From positions 10,359 to 20,085 of the forward strand of contig DFRY01000064.1 in assembly GCA_002378845.1 (NCBI GenBank): a DNA stretch of 9,727 nt. Direction: 5' to 3'. The notes below the pieces were generated by a model. The model made no database searches, was not told the origin of the DNA, and saw only the letters and a program-made list of their open reading frames with translations. The translations under genes were made by a program, and so were the position numbers. This document shows positions 1 to 6,294 of the stretch, in pieces (the stretch's first letter is position 1; each line of letters opens with the position of its first letter). The stretch comes from Ruminococcaceae bacterium UBA3451 (GTDB lineage Bacteria > Bacillota > Clostridia > Oscillospirales > Acutalibacteraceae).

Positions 1-299
1 AAAGCGTAATTCGAGAGGACATTGGCAATTTTCAGGAAGAAATAACACAAATGACGGGCAAGACTCCCAATACTTTTACCTACCCTTACGGAAGGTCAAG
101 CCGAAATACGGACGTAATTTTGAAAGAGCTTGGTTTTCAGGCGACTCTTTCCTGTGATTACGGAGTAAACCTAATTTCAAAGGATAAAAATGACTTGTAT
201 GGGTTAAAAAGAATATGCCGATCCCACGGGCAGGGGATTGAAAAACTATTAAAGGAAGCAATGAAAACGCTGAAATTCCGTCAGAAAAAAGCAACATAG
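1..299 (+). CDS. Polysaccharide deacetylase (NodB domain), C-terminal fragment
   Basis: The gene enters from the left edge; the first whole codon is at base 3, and about 98 residues are readable before the TAG at 297-299. What is seen is the end of a NodB fold: a helix ending in EEITQMTGK, then FTYPYGRSS (the F-x-YP-x-G motif lining the active-site groove of carbohydrate esterase 4 enzymes), then ILKELGFQATLSC, and a closing LYGLKRICR strand with a basic tail. Members of this family remove N- or O-acetyl groups from peptidoglycan, chitin oligomers or other surface glycans and usually act outside the membrane. The metal-binding D-D-H-H residues and any signal peptide or anchor lie upstream of the window, so substrate and location cannot be judged. 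An internal ATG at 51 should not be taken as the start because the open frame and domain similarity run to the window edge. The next gene starts 40 nt downstream and may be co-transcribed. Confidence 0.85.
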   Translation, partial: SVIREDIGNFQEEITQMTGKTPNTFTYPYGRSSRNTDVILKELGFQATLSCDYGVNLISKDKNDLYGLKRICRSHGQGIEKLLKEAMKTLKFRQKKAT

Positions 300-326
300 C
301 ATATGTTCGGAACCATATTTTATCAC

Positions 327-332
327 GGAGGG
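327..332 (+). promoter_or_regulatory. Ribosome binding site that fixes the ferritin-like gene start
   Basis: GGAGGG at 327-332 is a strong Shine-Dalgarno sequence. Two in-frame ATG codons follow, at 334 and 340. The first leaves a spacing of only 1 nt, the second 7 nt, so the ATG at 340 is the likely start and the protein begins MSYTNPN. Confidence 0.75.
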
Positions 333-339
333 TATGATT

Positions 340-852
340 ATGAGTTATACGAATCCGAACGGTCAACCGCAGGGAATTGTGCGTTTGTTTACCAACCGGC
401 TACGAGAAGCGATGATTGCGGAGCTAATTGCAATCAATGGGTACCAAAATCATATTGCGCTTTGCAATATCGAGCCCATCAACGAAGTGCTGCGCCATAT
501 TATGGCGGATGAGAAGAAACACTACGGTCTAATTTTGAATTTGCTGCGAAAATATGATCCAGATCAGGAAAAACAGTACGCAGAACATAAAAAAGAAGCG
601 TCCGGCACAAGGTCGCCGCTGCTGTTTCGGTATCCGGTGCCGAATAATCAAACGGTCTTGAATAATCTGCGGGAGGATATTAAGGGCGAACTGGAGGCCG
701 TTGTGCTGTATGAAGCCGATTTGCCCCGGTTCCCGTACCATGATGTGCGGGTAGCAATTCAGTCCATTATCAACGAAGAAAAGGGGCATGCCGAGCACCT
801 GACCAATTTGCTGCAGCGGTACGACCCTGACCCTTACGAAAAGCTCACTTGA
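340..852 (+). CDS. Ferritin-like di-iron protein with two tandem EncFtn-like halves
   Basis: A 170-residue soluble, helix-rich protein with no signal peptide or membrane segment. It contains two copies of one motif set: E28, E58-x-x-H61 and YDPD at 72-75, then E117, E147-x-x-H150 and YDPD at 161-164. Every element is shifted by exactly 89 residues, and an ungapped alignment of 21-76 with 110-165 gives 18 of 56 identities counted by eye. Together the halves supply four Glu and two His, the full ligand set of a ferritin-superfamily di-iron centre, so an iron-binding, ferroxidase or peroxide-linked role is likely. The 30-residue E-to-E spacing and the RR/RK-YDP tail after ExxH resemble encapsulated ferritin (EncFtn), which has one such half per chain. 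No encapsulin shell gene is present here. A plain rubrerythrin-like protein is the alternative, but the Cys-pair rubredoxin domain is absent. The substrate and partner are unknown. The start at 340 is chosen from the ribosome binding site. Confidence 0.8.
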   Translation: MSYTNPNGQPQGIVRLFTNRLREAMIAELIAINGYQNHIALCNIEPINEVLRHIMADEKKHYGLILNLLRKYDPDQEKQYAEHKKEASGTRSPLLFRYPVPNNQTVLNNLREDIKGELEAVVLYEADLPRFPYHDVRVAIQSIINEEKGHAEHLTNLLQRYDPDPYEKLT

Positions 853-870
853 ACTACTCCATAAACACAG

Positions 871-907
871 AACGCACCGCCTGTTCGACGGTGCGTTCCT
901 CTTGTTG
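871..907 (+). terminator. Hairpin terminator after the ferritin-like gene
   Basis: AACGCACCG (871-879) pairs perfectly with CGGTGCGTT (889-897) around a 9-nt loop, 18 nt after the stop codon. The following tract is only moderately T-rich (CCTCTTGTTGT). The hairpin may also receive transcripts from the minus-strand transporter operon, for which I found no better terminator between 853 and 1038; the rest of that interval shows nothing I can name. Confidence 0.6.
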
Positions 908-1038
908 TGCTAAACCTTATCCATACCTCCGCTGATTGTGGCTTCAAAGCAACATAGACAACTTCTAAGAAACGGAAGGGCATTGGTGGGTAAGGGGGCG
1001 CAGCCAGTAAATCCGGGGGTTAACGGTTCAAGCTGACA

Positions 1039-2202
1039 TTAGTTGTCGCTCATCCGTTTTCTTTTTCCGACTACCAAAGAAACTGCAAAAAAGGCAATTG
1101 CAAATCCGAATTCAATGACCAGATAGGAATAAATGGGAGAAAGGGTAGAAGAATTAAAATTTTGTAACGCCGCAATTTCATTGTTGGCACGCACATACCA
1201 ATACGTTGGCGTAAAAGAGGCAATTTTCAATACCGAACTGCTTAAAAATTCCTGCGGAACAAAAACGCCGCTGATAAAGCATGGGCCTAGGGTGACCACG
1301 TTGCAGACCGCGGAAATGGCATTGCGGTTTTTCAGCAGGTTGCCAATTAAAAAACTGACGCTGGAAGCGCTTAGGGTAAATACAAACGTATTGAAAAGGA
1401 AGTACGGCAGGTTTTGGTTCACACCGTTCTGCATTCCGATTAATACGCCTGCTCCCACCATAATGGCCCAGCAAATTGCCGTAAAGGTCAAATTGGCCAG
1501 TACAAACTGAAAATTGACGCGGCCGGCGCTTATCGGCGAACAGAAATTTCTGCGGCTTAAATCCTTATTGTTAAATACAAGCATGATAGCCGAAATTCCT
1601 AAAATAAGGATGGAAGAAAGCGCATAGGGAAGGTAGTTGAAGTAATTCATAGAAAAATCGGTGCGTGTAACCGCTTGGGCGTTTTTTAACTGAACCGGAG
1701 TATTTCCGGCTAAATCTTCGCTTAAATGCTGAACCAGCTCTTCCTGAGTAATTCCCGCTTCGTTTTTTACATAGAGCCTTGCCGCATTAAAATATTGGTT
1801 TATGTTGATGTCAACATACGCGTTGCTGATCGAATTGGGAATCACCGTCTTTAATACTGTTACGTTATCACCGCGCAGAAATGCGGCGGTAAACCCTTTG
1901 GGAATACGTAGAATGCAGGTAACGCTGCGAAAATAAAGCGCGTCCTGCAGCTTTTCCGGTTCGTCCGGAATATCCACAAAATGAGCGGTTTTGGAAAGCT
2001 CCTGTTTAAAGCCGTCGATAAGGGGGCTGCTTTCCTCACTGATAAACGCGACGTTCGCCTTTTGCGAAGTAAAGCTTGTGGGCTGGTTCTTTGTGGCGGT
2101 TGCCGCAAACGCAATAGAAATGCTAAGAAAAATCACAATATAAATCATCATGGAGGGCAGATTTTTTCGAATGATTTTCATACATAAATTAAAGACTGGC
2201 AT
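1039..2202 (-). CDS. ABC-2 type transporter permease, LnrN-like (third gene of operon)
   Basis: A 387-residue membrane subunit of an ABC exporter. The layout is that of the ABC2_membrane_3 family: one N-terminal segment (about 17-35), a large extracytoplasmic domain (about 36-188) and five C-terminal segments (about 190-210, 231-256, 265-289, 296-316 and 356-378), ending in a positively charged cytoplasmic tail (GKRKRM). Segment 5 leads into SGVFVPQEFL, a common ABC-2 signature region. Its ATG lies inside the end of the preceding permease gene (14-nt overlap) and is preceded by AAGGAGG with 7-nt spacing, so translation is probably coupled. It should form a heterodimeric pore with the neighbouring permease, driven by the ATPase at 3343-4275. 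By size, order and the flanking two-component system it resembles LnrN (YfiN) of the Bacillus subtilis linearmycin resistance transporter; the actual substrate is unknown, but a lipophilic or membrane-active compound is plausible. Confidence 0.85.
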   Translation of the reverse strand: MPVFNLCMKIIRKNLPSMMIYIVIFLSISIAFAATATKNQPTSFTSQKANVAFISEESSPLIDGFKQELSKTAHFVDIPDEPEKLQDALYFRSVTCILRIPKGFTAAFLRGDNVTVLKTVIPNSISNAYVDININQYFNAARLYVKNEAGITQEELVQHLSEDLAGNTPVQLKNAQAVTRTDFSMNYFNYLPYALSSILILGISAIMLVFNNKDLSRRNFCSPISAGRVNFQFVLANLTFTAICWAIMVGAGVLIGMQNGVNQNLPYFLFNTFVFTLSASSVSFLIGNLLKNRNAISAVCNVVTLGPCFISGVFVPQEFLSSSVLKIASFTPTYWYVRANNEIAALQNFNSSTLSPIYSYLVIEFGFAIAFFAVSLVVGKRKRMSDN

Positions 2203-3328
2203 ATTTCTGCCTCCTTATGATCACGTAAGTTCCGGAACAGAACACAAAAACAAAAACACCAAGAATGCCCATATTCAGCGCGTAACGGGTAAAGGTGTCG
2301 TAATAATACAGGGAATAAAACGCGTCCGTCAGCAGATTGACCGGGTTTACATAGGAAAGCACCGGAATGTTCTGTGCAACGATGTACTTTATTTCCTGAT
2401 ACATCATGCCGGAAAAGAACGAGCCAAGCATGGAAACGGCAAGCAGTGCGGCAACCTTTACGCCTTCCCCTTTGGGAATGAGCGCGCTGACAAACGCGCC
2501 AAACGCCAAACCCAGAACACTGCCGACAAAGGTGGTAAGCAGTACAAAGCCGGTTTTTGCCCCAAAGTCAACCTTTAACCCGTAAAAAAGGTAAGCCAGC
2601 AGCAGGAGCATTTCACCGAAATGAACCAGCAGCGCCGCAGACATGTTGATTAGAAAGATCTTTAATTTGTGCACCGGTGCGGCGTTCACCCTGGCCGCCC
2701 GCTGGGACAGGTTCGCCTGAATGTCCGACACTTCCTTCATACCGAAAAATCCGCCGTACAGGCACGACATGGCAATCAGCGAATAAAAGTAGTTCAGCAC
2801 ATTGTTTGGGGCTGCGCTGGTACCGGACACTTCCCGGGTATACTCTTTCCGAACCGAAAGATCATTCAAAAGACCGTTTTGCAATGCCGCAGGGTTTGTT
2901 TTCAGAATGGAGTTTACTGTGGATGAAGTTTGCCGGTAATTGTACAGAAATGATTTGATAATATCCTGGTTCAGTCCCGAAGCGTTAACCGTCAGTCCGA
3001 TTTGTGAGTCCACCGTGATATATCCTTTGATTTTTCCGTCGTTCAGCAGTTGTACGGCCTCCTGCTCCGAAACGGCAGTCAGGTTGAAAATACGGTCATC
3101 GCCTTTCGAAACATCTTCCAGAATCGTTTTAAAATCGTGGTTTTGCTCATATGCCGCGTTGTTCACCACCGCAACGTCAATGGGGTGGAACGCTTCGTTA
3201 TTATTCAGATTGGAAAAGGCCATATTGAAAAAAGTAGCCAGAATCAGCGGGAACAGTAAGGTCCAGAACATAGTCTGCCGGTCCCTTGTAAGGCATTTCA
3301 ACCTTGTAATAAAAAGATGTGAAAACAT
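2189..3328 (-). CDS. ABC-2 type transporter permease, LnrM-like (second gene of operon)
   Basis: A 379-residue membrane subunit, paralogous in layout to its downstream neighbour: segment 1 at about 20-39, an extracytoplasmic domain at about 40-175, then segments at about 177-197, 224-250, 258-284, 290-310 and 348-370. The basic cytoplasmic N-terminus (RLKCLTRDRQTMFW) and the motif NPVNLLTDAFYSL at 328-340 are typical of ABC-2 permeases of drug, polyketide or lantibiotic exporters. The start lies 14 nt after the ATPase stop and has AGGGGG just upstream; the TAA falls inside the next permease gene. Three co-directional genes with almost no spacing imply one mRNA. The two permeases differ enough in sequence to suggest a heterodimer. 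It corresponds to LnrM (YfiM) by position and length; substrate identity is not visible. Confidence 0.85.
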   Translation of the reverse strand: MFSHLFITRLKCLTRDRQTMFWTLLFPLILATFFNMAFSNLNNNEAFHPIDVAVVNNAAYEQNHDFKTILEDVSKGDDRIFNLTAVSEQEAVQLLNDGKIKGYITVDSQIGLTVNASGLNQDIIKSFLYNYRQTSSTVNSILKTNPAALQNGLLNDLSVRKEYTREVSGTSAAPNNVLNYFYSLIAMSCLYGGFFGMKEVSDIQANLSQRAARVNAAPVHKLKIFLINMSAALLVHFGEMLLLLAYLFYGLKVDFGAKTGFVLLTTFVGSVLGLAFGAFVSALIPKGEGVKVAALLAVSMLGSFFSGMMYQEIKYIVAQNIPVLSYVNPVNLLTDAFYSLYYYDTFTRYALNMGILGVFVFVFCSGTYVIIRRQKYASL

Positions 3329-3342
3329 GTTATAATCCCCCT

Positions 3343-4275
3343 TTAATCCCGTAATTCTTTCCCGGTGATTTCCAAAAAGACGTCGTTCAGGGTGGGCAGC
3401 TCGGAATAGATTTTCCCAAAGCTGATTTCATGCTTTCTTAAAAAGTCCAACACCGTTTCCAGATTGTTCTTTCCTTTATCCGATTTAATCACTAAAAGAT
3501 TTTCGTTATAATCTGCCGAGGAAATGTTGGGGAGTCTTCGAAGTTCAATTAAATCTTCTGGGCGAATGGAAAAGGTTTCCACCGTAATTTTTTCACCCAG
3601 CGTAATCATAGCTTTCAGTTCTTCTTTCGTGCCGGCGGCAATGATTTTTCCCTTATCCATAATGACGATACGGGTGCAGATTTGCTCCACCTCTTCCATA
3701 TAATGCGAGGTATAAATAACGGTGGCGCCCTGACGGTTCAGCCGTTCGATTCCTTCCAGAATTTTATTGCGGCTTTGCGGGTCGACGGCTACGGTCGGTT
3801 CGTCCAGAATAATCAGCTTCGGTTTGTGGGCGATTCCGCACGCAATGTTGAGCCTGCGCAGCAGGCCGCCGCTCAGCTTTTTGGGGTAGAAGGCTTTATA
3901 ATCCTGCAGCCCGACAAAATCGATGGCTTCTTCCACCAGCTTTTTCCGTTCTGTTTTGTCCGGAATATAAAGCCCGCAGAAATAATCAATATTTTCATAA
4001 ACGGTCAATTCCTCAAACACGGCAACATTCTGCATAATTACGCCGATATTCCGCTTAATGTCATATGCTTCCGGCGCCATCGGTTTGCCGAAAATTTCAA
4101 TATCGCCTTTGTCGTATTTCAGAAGGGATAAAATGCAGTTGATGGCAGTTGTTTTTCCGGAACCGTTGGGGCCAAGCAGTCCGAAAATTTCGCCCTCCGC
4201 TACTTCCAGTGAAAGGTGGTCAAGCGCGAGCAGGTCACCGTACCGTTTTACCAGATTGGTTGCTTTTATTATCAT
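3343..4275 (-). CDS. ABC transporter ATP-binding protein, LnrL/DrrA-like (first gene of operon)
   Basis: A 310-residue cytoplasmic nucleotide-binding subunit that powers the two downstream permeases. Visible motifs in order: Walker A GPNGSGKT (35-42), Q-loop Q82, signature LSGGL (134-138), Walker B LIILDEPT (154-161) with catalytic E159, D-loop around VDPQSR (164-169) and switch H191. About 80 residues follow the nucleotide-binding domain, as in the DrrA/CcmA-like subfamily of antibiotic exporters. The fifth signature residue is Leu instead of the usual Gln or Met. The start has TAAGGAGG with 7-nt spacing. It opens the transporter operon and is transcribed away from the histidine kinase at 4484. 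Length and context match LnrL (YfiL) of the linearmycin system. ATPase assignment is secure; export direction and the Lnr comparison are inferences from family and neighbourhood. Confidence 0.93.
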   Translation of the reverse strand: MIIKATNLVKRYGDLLALDHLSLEVAEGEIFGLLGPNGSGKTTAINCILSLLKYDKGDIEIFGKPMAPEAYDIKRNIGVIMQNVAVFEELTVYENIDYFCGLYIPDKTERKKLVEEAIDFVGLQDYKAFYPKKLSGGLLRRLNIACGIAHKPKLIILDEPTVAVDPQSRNKILEGIERLNRQGATVIYTSHYMEEVEQICTRIVIMDKGKIIAAGTKEELKAMITLGEKITVETFSIRPEDLIELRRLPNISSADYNENLLVIKSDKGKNNLETVLDFLRKHEISFGKIYSELPTLNDVFLEITGKELRD

Positions 4276-4304
4276 ATGGATGCCTCCTTAATTTCAGTGT
4301 CTTA

Positions 4305-4310
4305 ATTGTA
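4305..4310 (-). promoter_or_regulatory. Candidate -10 element of the ABC transporter operon
   Basis: On the minus strand TACAAT lies 29 nt upstream of the ATPase start codon, with a predicted transcription start near 4298. No good -35 is found at 16-18 bp (TACCAA at the 17-bp position), which is typical of activator-dependent promoters. A 5-bp dyad (TACCG/CGGTA, 4309-4313 and 4322-4326) abuts the -10. Confidence 0.45.
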
Positions 4311-4355
4311 CCGTAACCCGGCGGTATTTGGTAGTGTGTGCCGTCACGACCTGCT

Positions 4356-4369
4356 ATGACAAATGTCAT
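4356..4369. promoter_or_regulatory. Dyad ATGACA-AA-TGTCAT, candidate response-regulator operator
   Basis: A perfect inverted repeat with 6-bp arms and a 2-bp centre lies between the divergent transporter and kinase genes. Its centre is about 64 bp upstream of the predicted transporter transcription start, a usual place for a NarL/LuxR-type activator dimer, while the transporter promoter itself lacks a good -35. The cognate regulator is encoded at 5551-6171. Binding is an inference; the symmetry is seen directly. Confidence 0.5.
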
Positions 4370-4406
4370 GGAGCAAAATTACTTTCATAAACTTGCAACA
4401 AACCGA

Positions 4407-4435
4407 TTGTGTGTAAGTACAGGAAATGGTAAGAT
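4407..4435 (+). promoter_or_regulatory. Candidate promoter of the kinase-regulator operon
   Basis: TTGTGT (4407-4412) and TAAGAT (4430-4435) are separated by exactly 17 bp and lie upstream of the histidine kinase gene. Each hexamer matches the sigma-A consensus at four of six positions, so this is a modest promoter. The predicted start is near 4442. Confidence 0.4.
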
Positions 4436-4440
4436 AAAAG

Positions 4441-4464
4441 CGCGGTTTTATAACCGCGATTTTT
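4441..4464 (+). promoter_or_regulatory. Leader hairpin followed by T-run upstream of the kinase gene
   Basis: CGCGGTT (4441-4447) pairs with AACCGCG (4452-4458) around a TTAT loop and is followed by ATTTTT. It sits between the candidate promoter and the kinase ATG at 4484. It could be a 5' mRNA-stabilising stem or a weak leader terminator. Confidence 0.45.
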
Positions 4465-4483
4465 AGAATGGAAGTAAGGAAAC

Positions 4484-5554
4484 ATGAAAGGTTTGCCGGA
4501 CAAAATCGCCCTTTTTGCATGCTGTTTTACTGTTTATATGCTTTCCCCACAGTGGCAGGGCGGCATAATGCCGGTTCTTGCCGCGGTAATTCTGGGCAGC
4601 TTCCTGACTTATTTTGACCGCGAAAACGTAGTTGCCGGGCTGACGCTTATTTCGGTGATTTGCTGCATTTTTCTGCCCGGGCTTACGGTGTTCCTGCCGC
4701 TGCTGTGTTATGACCTTCTGTTCAGCAGGAGTCAGTTTTTGTGCTTTGCCGCACTGGTTCCGCTTTATTCCCTTTGGCAGAACGCACCCTATACCTTAAG
4801 CACGGTGACCACTCTTTTTCTGCTGGGCAGTGTGTATTTGAAGTATCATGCGTTAAGGCAGACTAAGCTGAAAAATGATTACAACGAAATGCAGGACACC
4901 GCAAGAGAAATGGCCACACAGCTGAAACAGCAGAACCAGAACCTGATGGAAAAACAGGATTACGAAATTTATATTGCTACTCTGAACGAGCGTAACCGCA
5001 TAGCGCGGGAAATTCACGACAATGTGGGGCATCTGCTTTCCAGTTCAATCTTACAGGTGGGTGCGCTGCTTGCGGTGAACAAGGATGAAACAGTTCGGGG
5101 AAACCTGCTGGTGGTGAAAGATACTCTGGACGAAGCAATGAACCGCATTCGTGCCAGTGTGCATGACCTGCACGAAGAATCCGTCGACTTGTATGCGCAG
5201 GTGTACGAACTGGTGAAGAAATTCACATTCTGCAAGGTGGATTATGATTACGATATTAAAAATTCCCCGAATAAAAAGGTAAAACACGCGTTTATTTCCA
5301 TTGTAAGGGAAGCGCTGTCCAATATTATAAAGCACTCCGACGCAACGCACGTTTCCATTACATTTCGGGAACACCCGGCGCTTTACCAGCTGATGATTTC
5401 TGACAACGGAACAGCGAAGGAGTACGATATGGACAACGGAATCGGGCTGAAAAATATCACCGAGCGCATTCAGGCGCTGAACGGAAATATAAATATTACA
5501 GCACAGGACGGCTTTCACATTTTTATATCGGTTCCAAAGGAGGAAGAACAATGA
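4484..5554 (+). CDS. Membrane sensor histidine kinase, HisKA_3/DesK type (LnrJ-like)
   Basis: A 356-residue sensor. The N-terminal 118 residues are hydrophobic with several closely packed membrane segments and almost no extracytoplasmic domain, the pattern of kinases that sense within or at the membrane. A probable coiled-coil linker (about 122-165) leads to the dimerisation and phosphoacceptor box ERNRIAREIHDNVGHLL with H178, then the ATPase domain: N-box REALSNIIKH (N280), G1 box DNG (307-309) and G2 box GIGLKN (319-324). The missing extended C-terminal lobe is normal for this class. It should autophosphorylate on H178 and transfer to D53 of the next gene product. Its TGA overlaps the regulator ATG by 4 nt (ATGA). 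Upstream are AAGGA at 3-nt and GGAAG at 9-nt spacing, so the exact ribosome binding site is uncertain. With the divergent exporter it parallels LnrJ (YfiJ); the ligand is not deducible. Confidence 0.92.
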   Translation: MKGLPDKIALFACCFTVYMLSPQWQGGIMPVLAAVILGSFLTYFDRENVVAGLTLISVICCIFLPGLTVFLPLLCYDLLFSRSQFLCFAALVPLYSLWQNAPYTLSTVTTLFLLGSVYLKYHALRQTKLKNDYNEMQDTAREMATQLKQQNQNLMEKQDYEIYIATLNERNRIAREIHDNVGHLLSSSILQVGALLAVNKDETVRGNLLVVKDTLDEAMNRIRASVHDLHEESVDLYAQVYELVKKFTFCKVDYDYDIKNSPNKKVKHAFISIVREALSNIIKHSDATHVSITFREHPALYQLMISDNGTAKEYDMDNGIGLKNITERIQALNGNINITAQDGFHIFISVPKEEEQ

Positions 5555-6171
5555 GAGTATTGGTTGTGGATGACGACCGGCTGGTATCGAGTTCTCTGAA
5601 AACCATATTGGAGGCAGACGGAGAAATACAGGTGGTCGGCGCAGGAAGCAGCGGAAAAGAGGCCGTCGCGCTGTATGAGTCACTGCATCCCGATGTGCTG
5701 CTAATGGATATTCGTATGGACGGAATGACAGGAATCGAAGTAGCTGAAATATTATTAAAGGACAACCCCGCGGCGAAAATTCTGTTTTTGACCACATTTT
5801 CCGACGACGAATATATCGTCCGTGCGCTGCAAATCGGCGCAAAGGGCTATATTTTAAAACAGAATTTTGAAAGTATCGTTCCGTCGGTAAAAACGGTATT
5901 CCTCGGTCAGAGTGTGTTCGGGGATGAAATTATCACAAGAATTCCGCCGCTGCTCAGCGAAAGCGGGAAGTGTGATTTTGGCCGGTTTGGCTTGAGCGAC
6001 AAAGAAATTGAAATTCTTTCCCAGGTTGCAGACGGACTTTCCAACCGTGAAATTGCTGAAAAACTGTTTTTAAGCGAGGGTACCGTTCGCAATTATATCA
6101 GTGTGATTTTGGAAAAGCTGAAGCTGCGTGACCGCACCCAGCTGGCCATTTTTTATTACCGCAATTCCTGA
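5551..6171 (+). CDS. NarL/LuxR-family response regulator (LnrK-like)
   Basis: A 206-residue two-domain regulator. The receiver domain (about 1-118) has the acidic cluster D7-D8-D9, phosphoacceptor D53 in LLMDIRMDG, the conserved T81 or T82 and K103 in GYILKQ. The C-terminal helix-turn-helix (about 146-204) shows the LuxR pattern: LSDKEIEILSQVADGLSNRE, then IAEKLFLSEGTVRNYISVIL and KLKLRDRTQLA. All key residues are present, so normal phosphorylation-driven dimerisation and DNA binding are expected. The start overlaps the kinase stop by 4 nt and AAAGGAGG lies inside the kinase 3' end, indicating coupled translation. The most likely target is the transporter promoter, where a dyad suited to a dimeric NarL-type protein is found at 4356-4369; autoregulation of its own divergent operon is also possible. 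It parallels LnrK (YfiK). Confidence 0.93.
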   Translation: MRVLVVDDDRLVSSSLKTILEADGEIQVVGAGSSGKEAVALYESLHPDVLLMDIRMDGMTGIEVAEILLKDNPAAKILFLTTFSDDEYIVRALQIGAKGYILKQNFESIVPSVKTVFLGQSVFGDEIITRIPPLLSESGKCDFGRFGLSDKEIEILSQVADGLSNREIAEKLFLSEGTVRNYISVILEKLKLRDRTQLAIFYYRNS

Positions 6172-6193
6172 AAATACGGAACGAAAGCGAAAC

Positions 6194-6220
6194 AAAAAAG
6201 CACCCTGTATGGGGTGCTTT
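6194..6220 (-). terminator. Hairpin terminator for the minus-strand RNase Z/GNAT unit
   Basis: AAAGCACCC (6197-6205) and GGGTGCTTT (6212-6220) form a perfect 9-bp stem with a 6-nt loop. Read on the minus strand, the stem ends in a run of six T (6199-6194), giving a good intrinsic terminator downstream of the acetyltransferase gene. On the plus strand only three T follow, so it would be weaker for the regulator transcript. Confidence 0.75.
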
Positions 6221-6237
6221 ATACAAAATCGTAATTT

Positions 6238-6266
6238 GACTTCTCTGCTGGGGAAGTCTTTTTTTT
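6238..6266 (+). terminator. Intrinsic terminator of the kinase-regulator operon
   Basis: GACTTCTC (6238-6245) pairs with GGGGAAGTC (6251-6258), one G-U pair included, over a 5-nt loop and is followed by eight T (6259-6266). This is a classic plus-strand intrinsic terminator about 70 nt after the regulator stop codon. Confidence 0.85.
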
Positions 6267-6294
6267 GTTAATTTTCCAATATGTAAATAAATAG

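Noticed and set aside
301..320. ATATG/CATAT hairpin followed by TTTT between the deacetylase and the ferritin-like gene
   Set aside because: The stem is only 5 bp and AT-rich, with a mismatched interior; too weak to call a terminator.
853..1038. G-rich stretch (GGGTAAGGGGGCGCAGCC) and GTTAAC near the end of the transporter operon
   Set aside because: No stable stem with a T-run, no repeat unit and no reading frame; it cannot be assigned a role beyond spacer.
2150..2578. Plus-strand open frames (for example 142 codons) opposite the permease genes
   Set aside because: The opposite strand has clear membrane segments and ABC-2 motifs; the plus-strand translations look random.
5051..5842. Long open frame (263 codons) on the minus strand, antisense to the kinase and regulator genes
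   Set aside because: It runs across two confident genes whose motifs are complete, and its translation shows no recognisable domain and many Arg/Phe/Cys, as expected of an antisense shadow.
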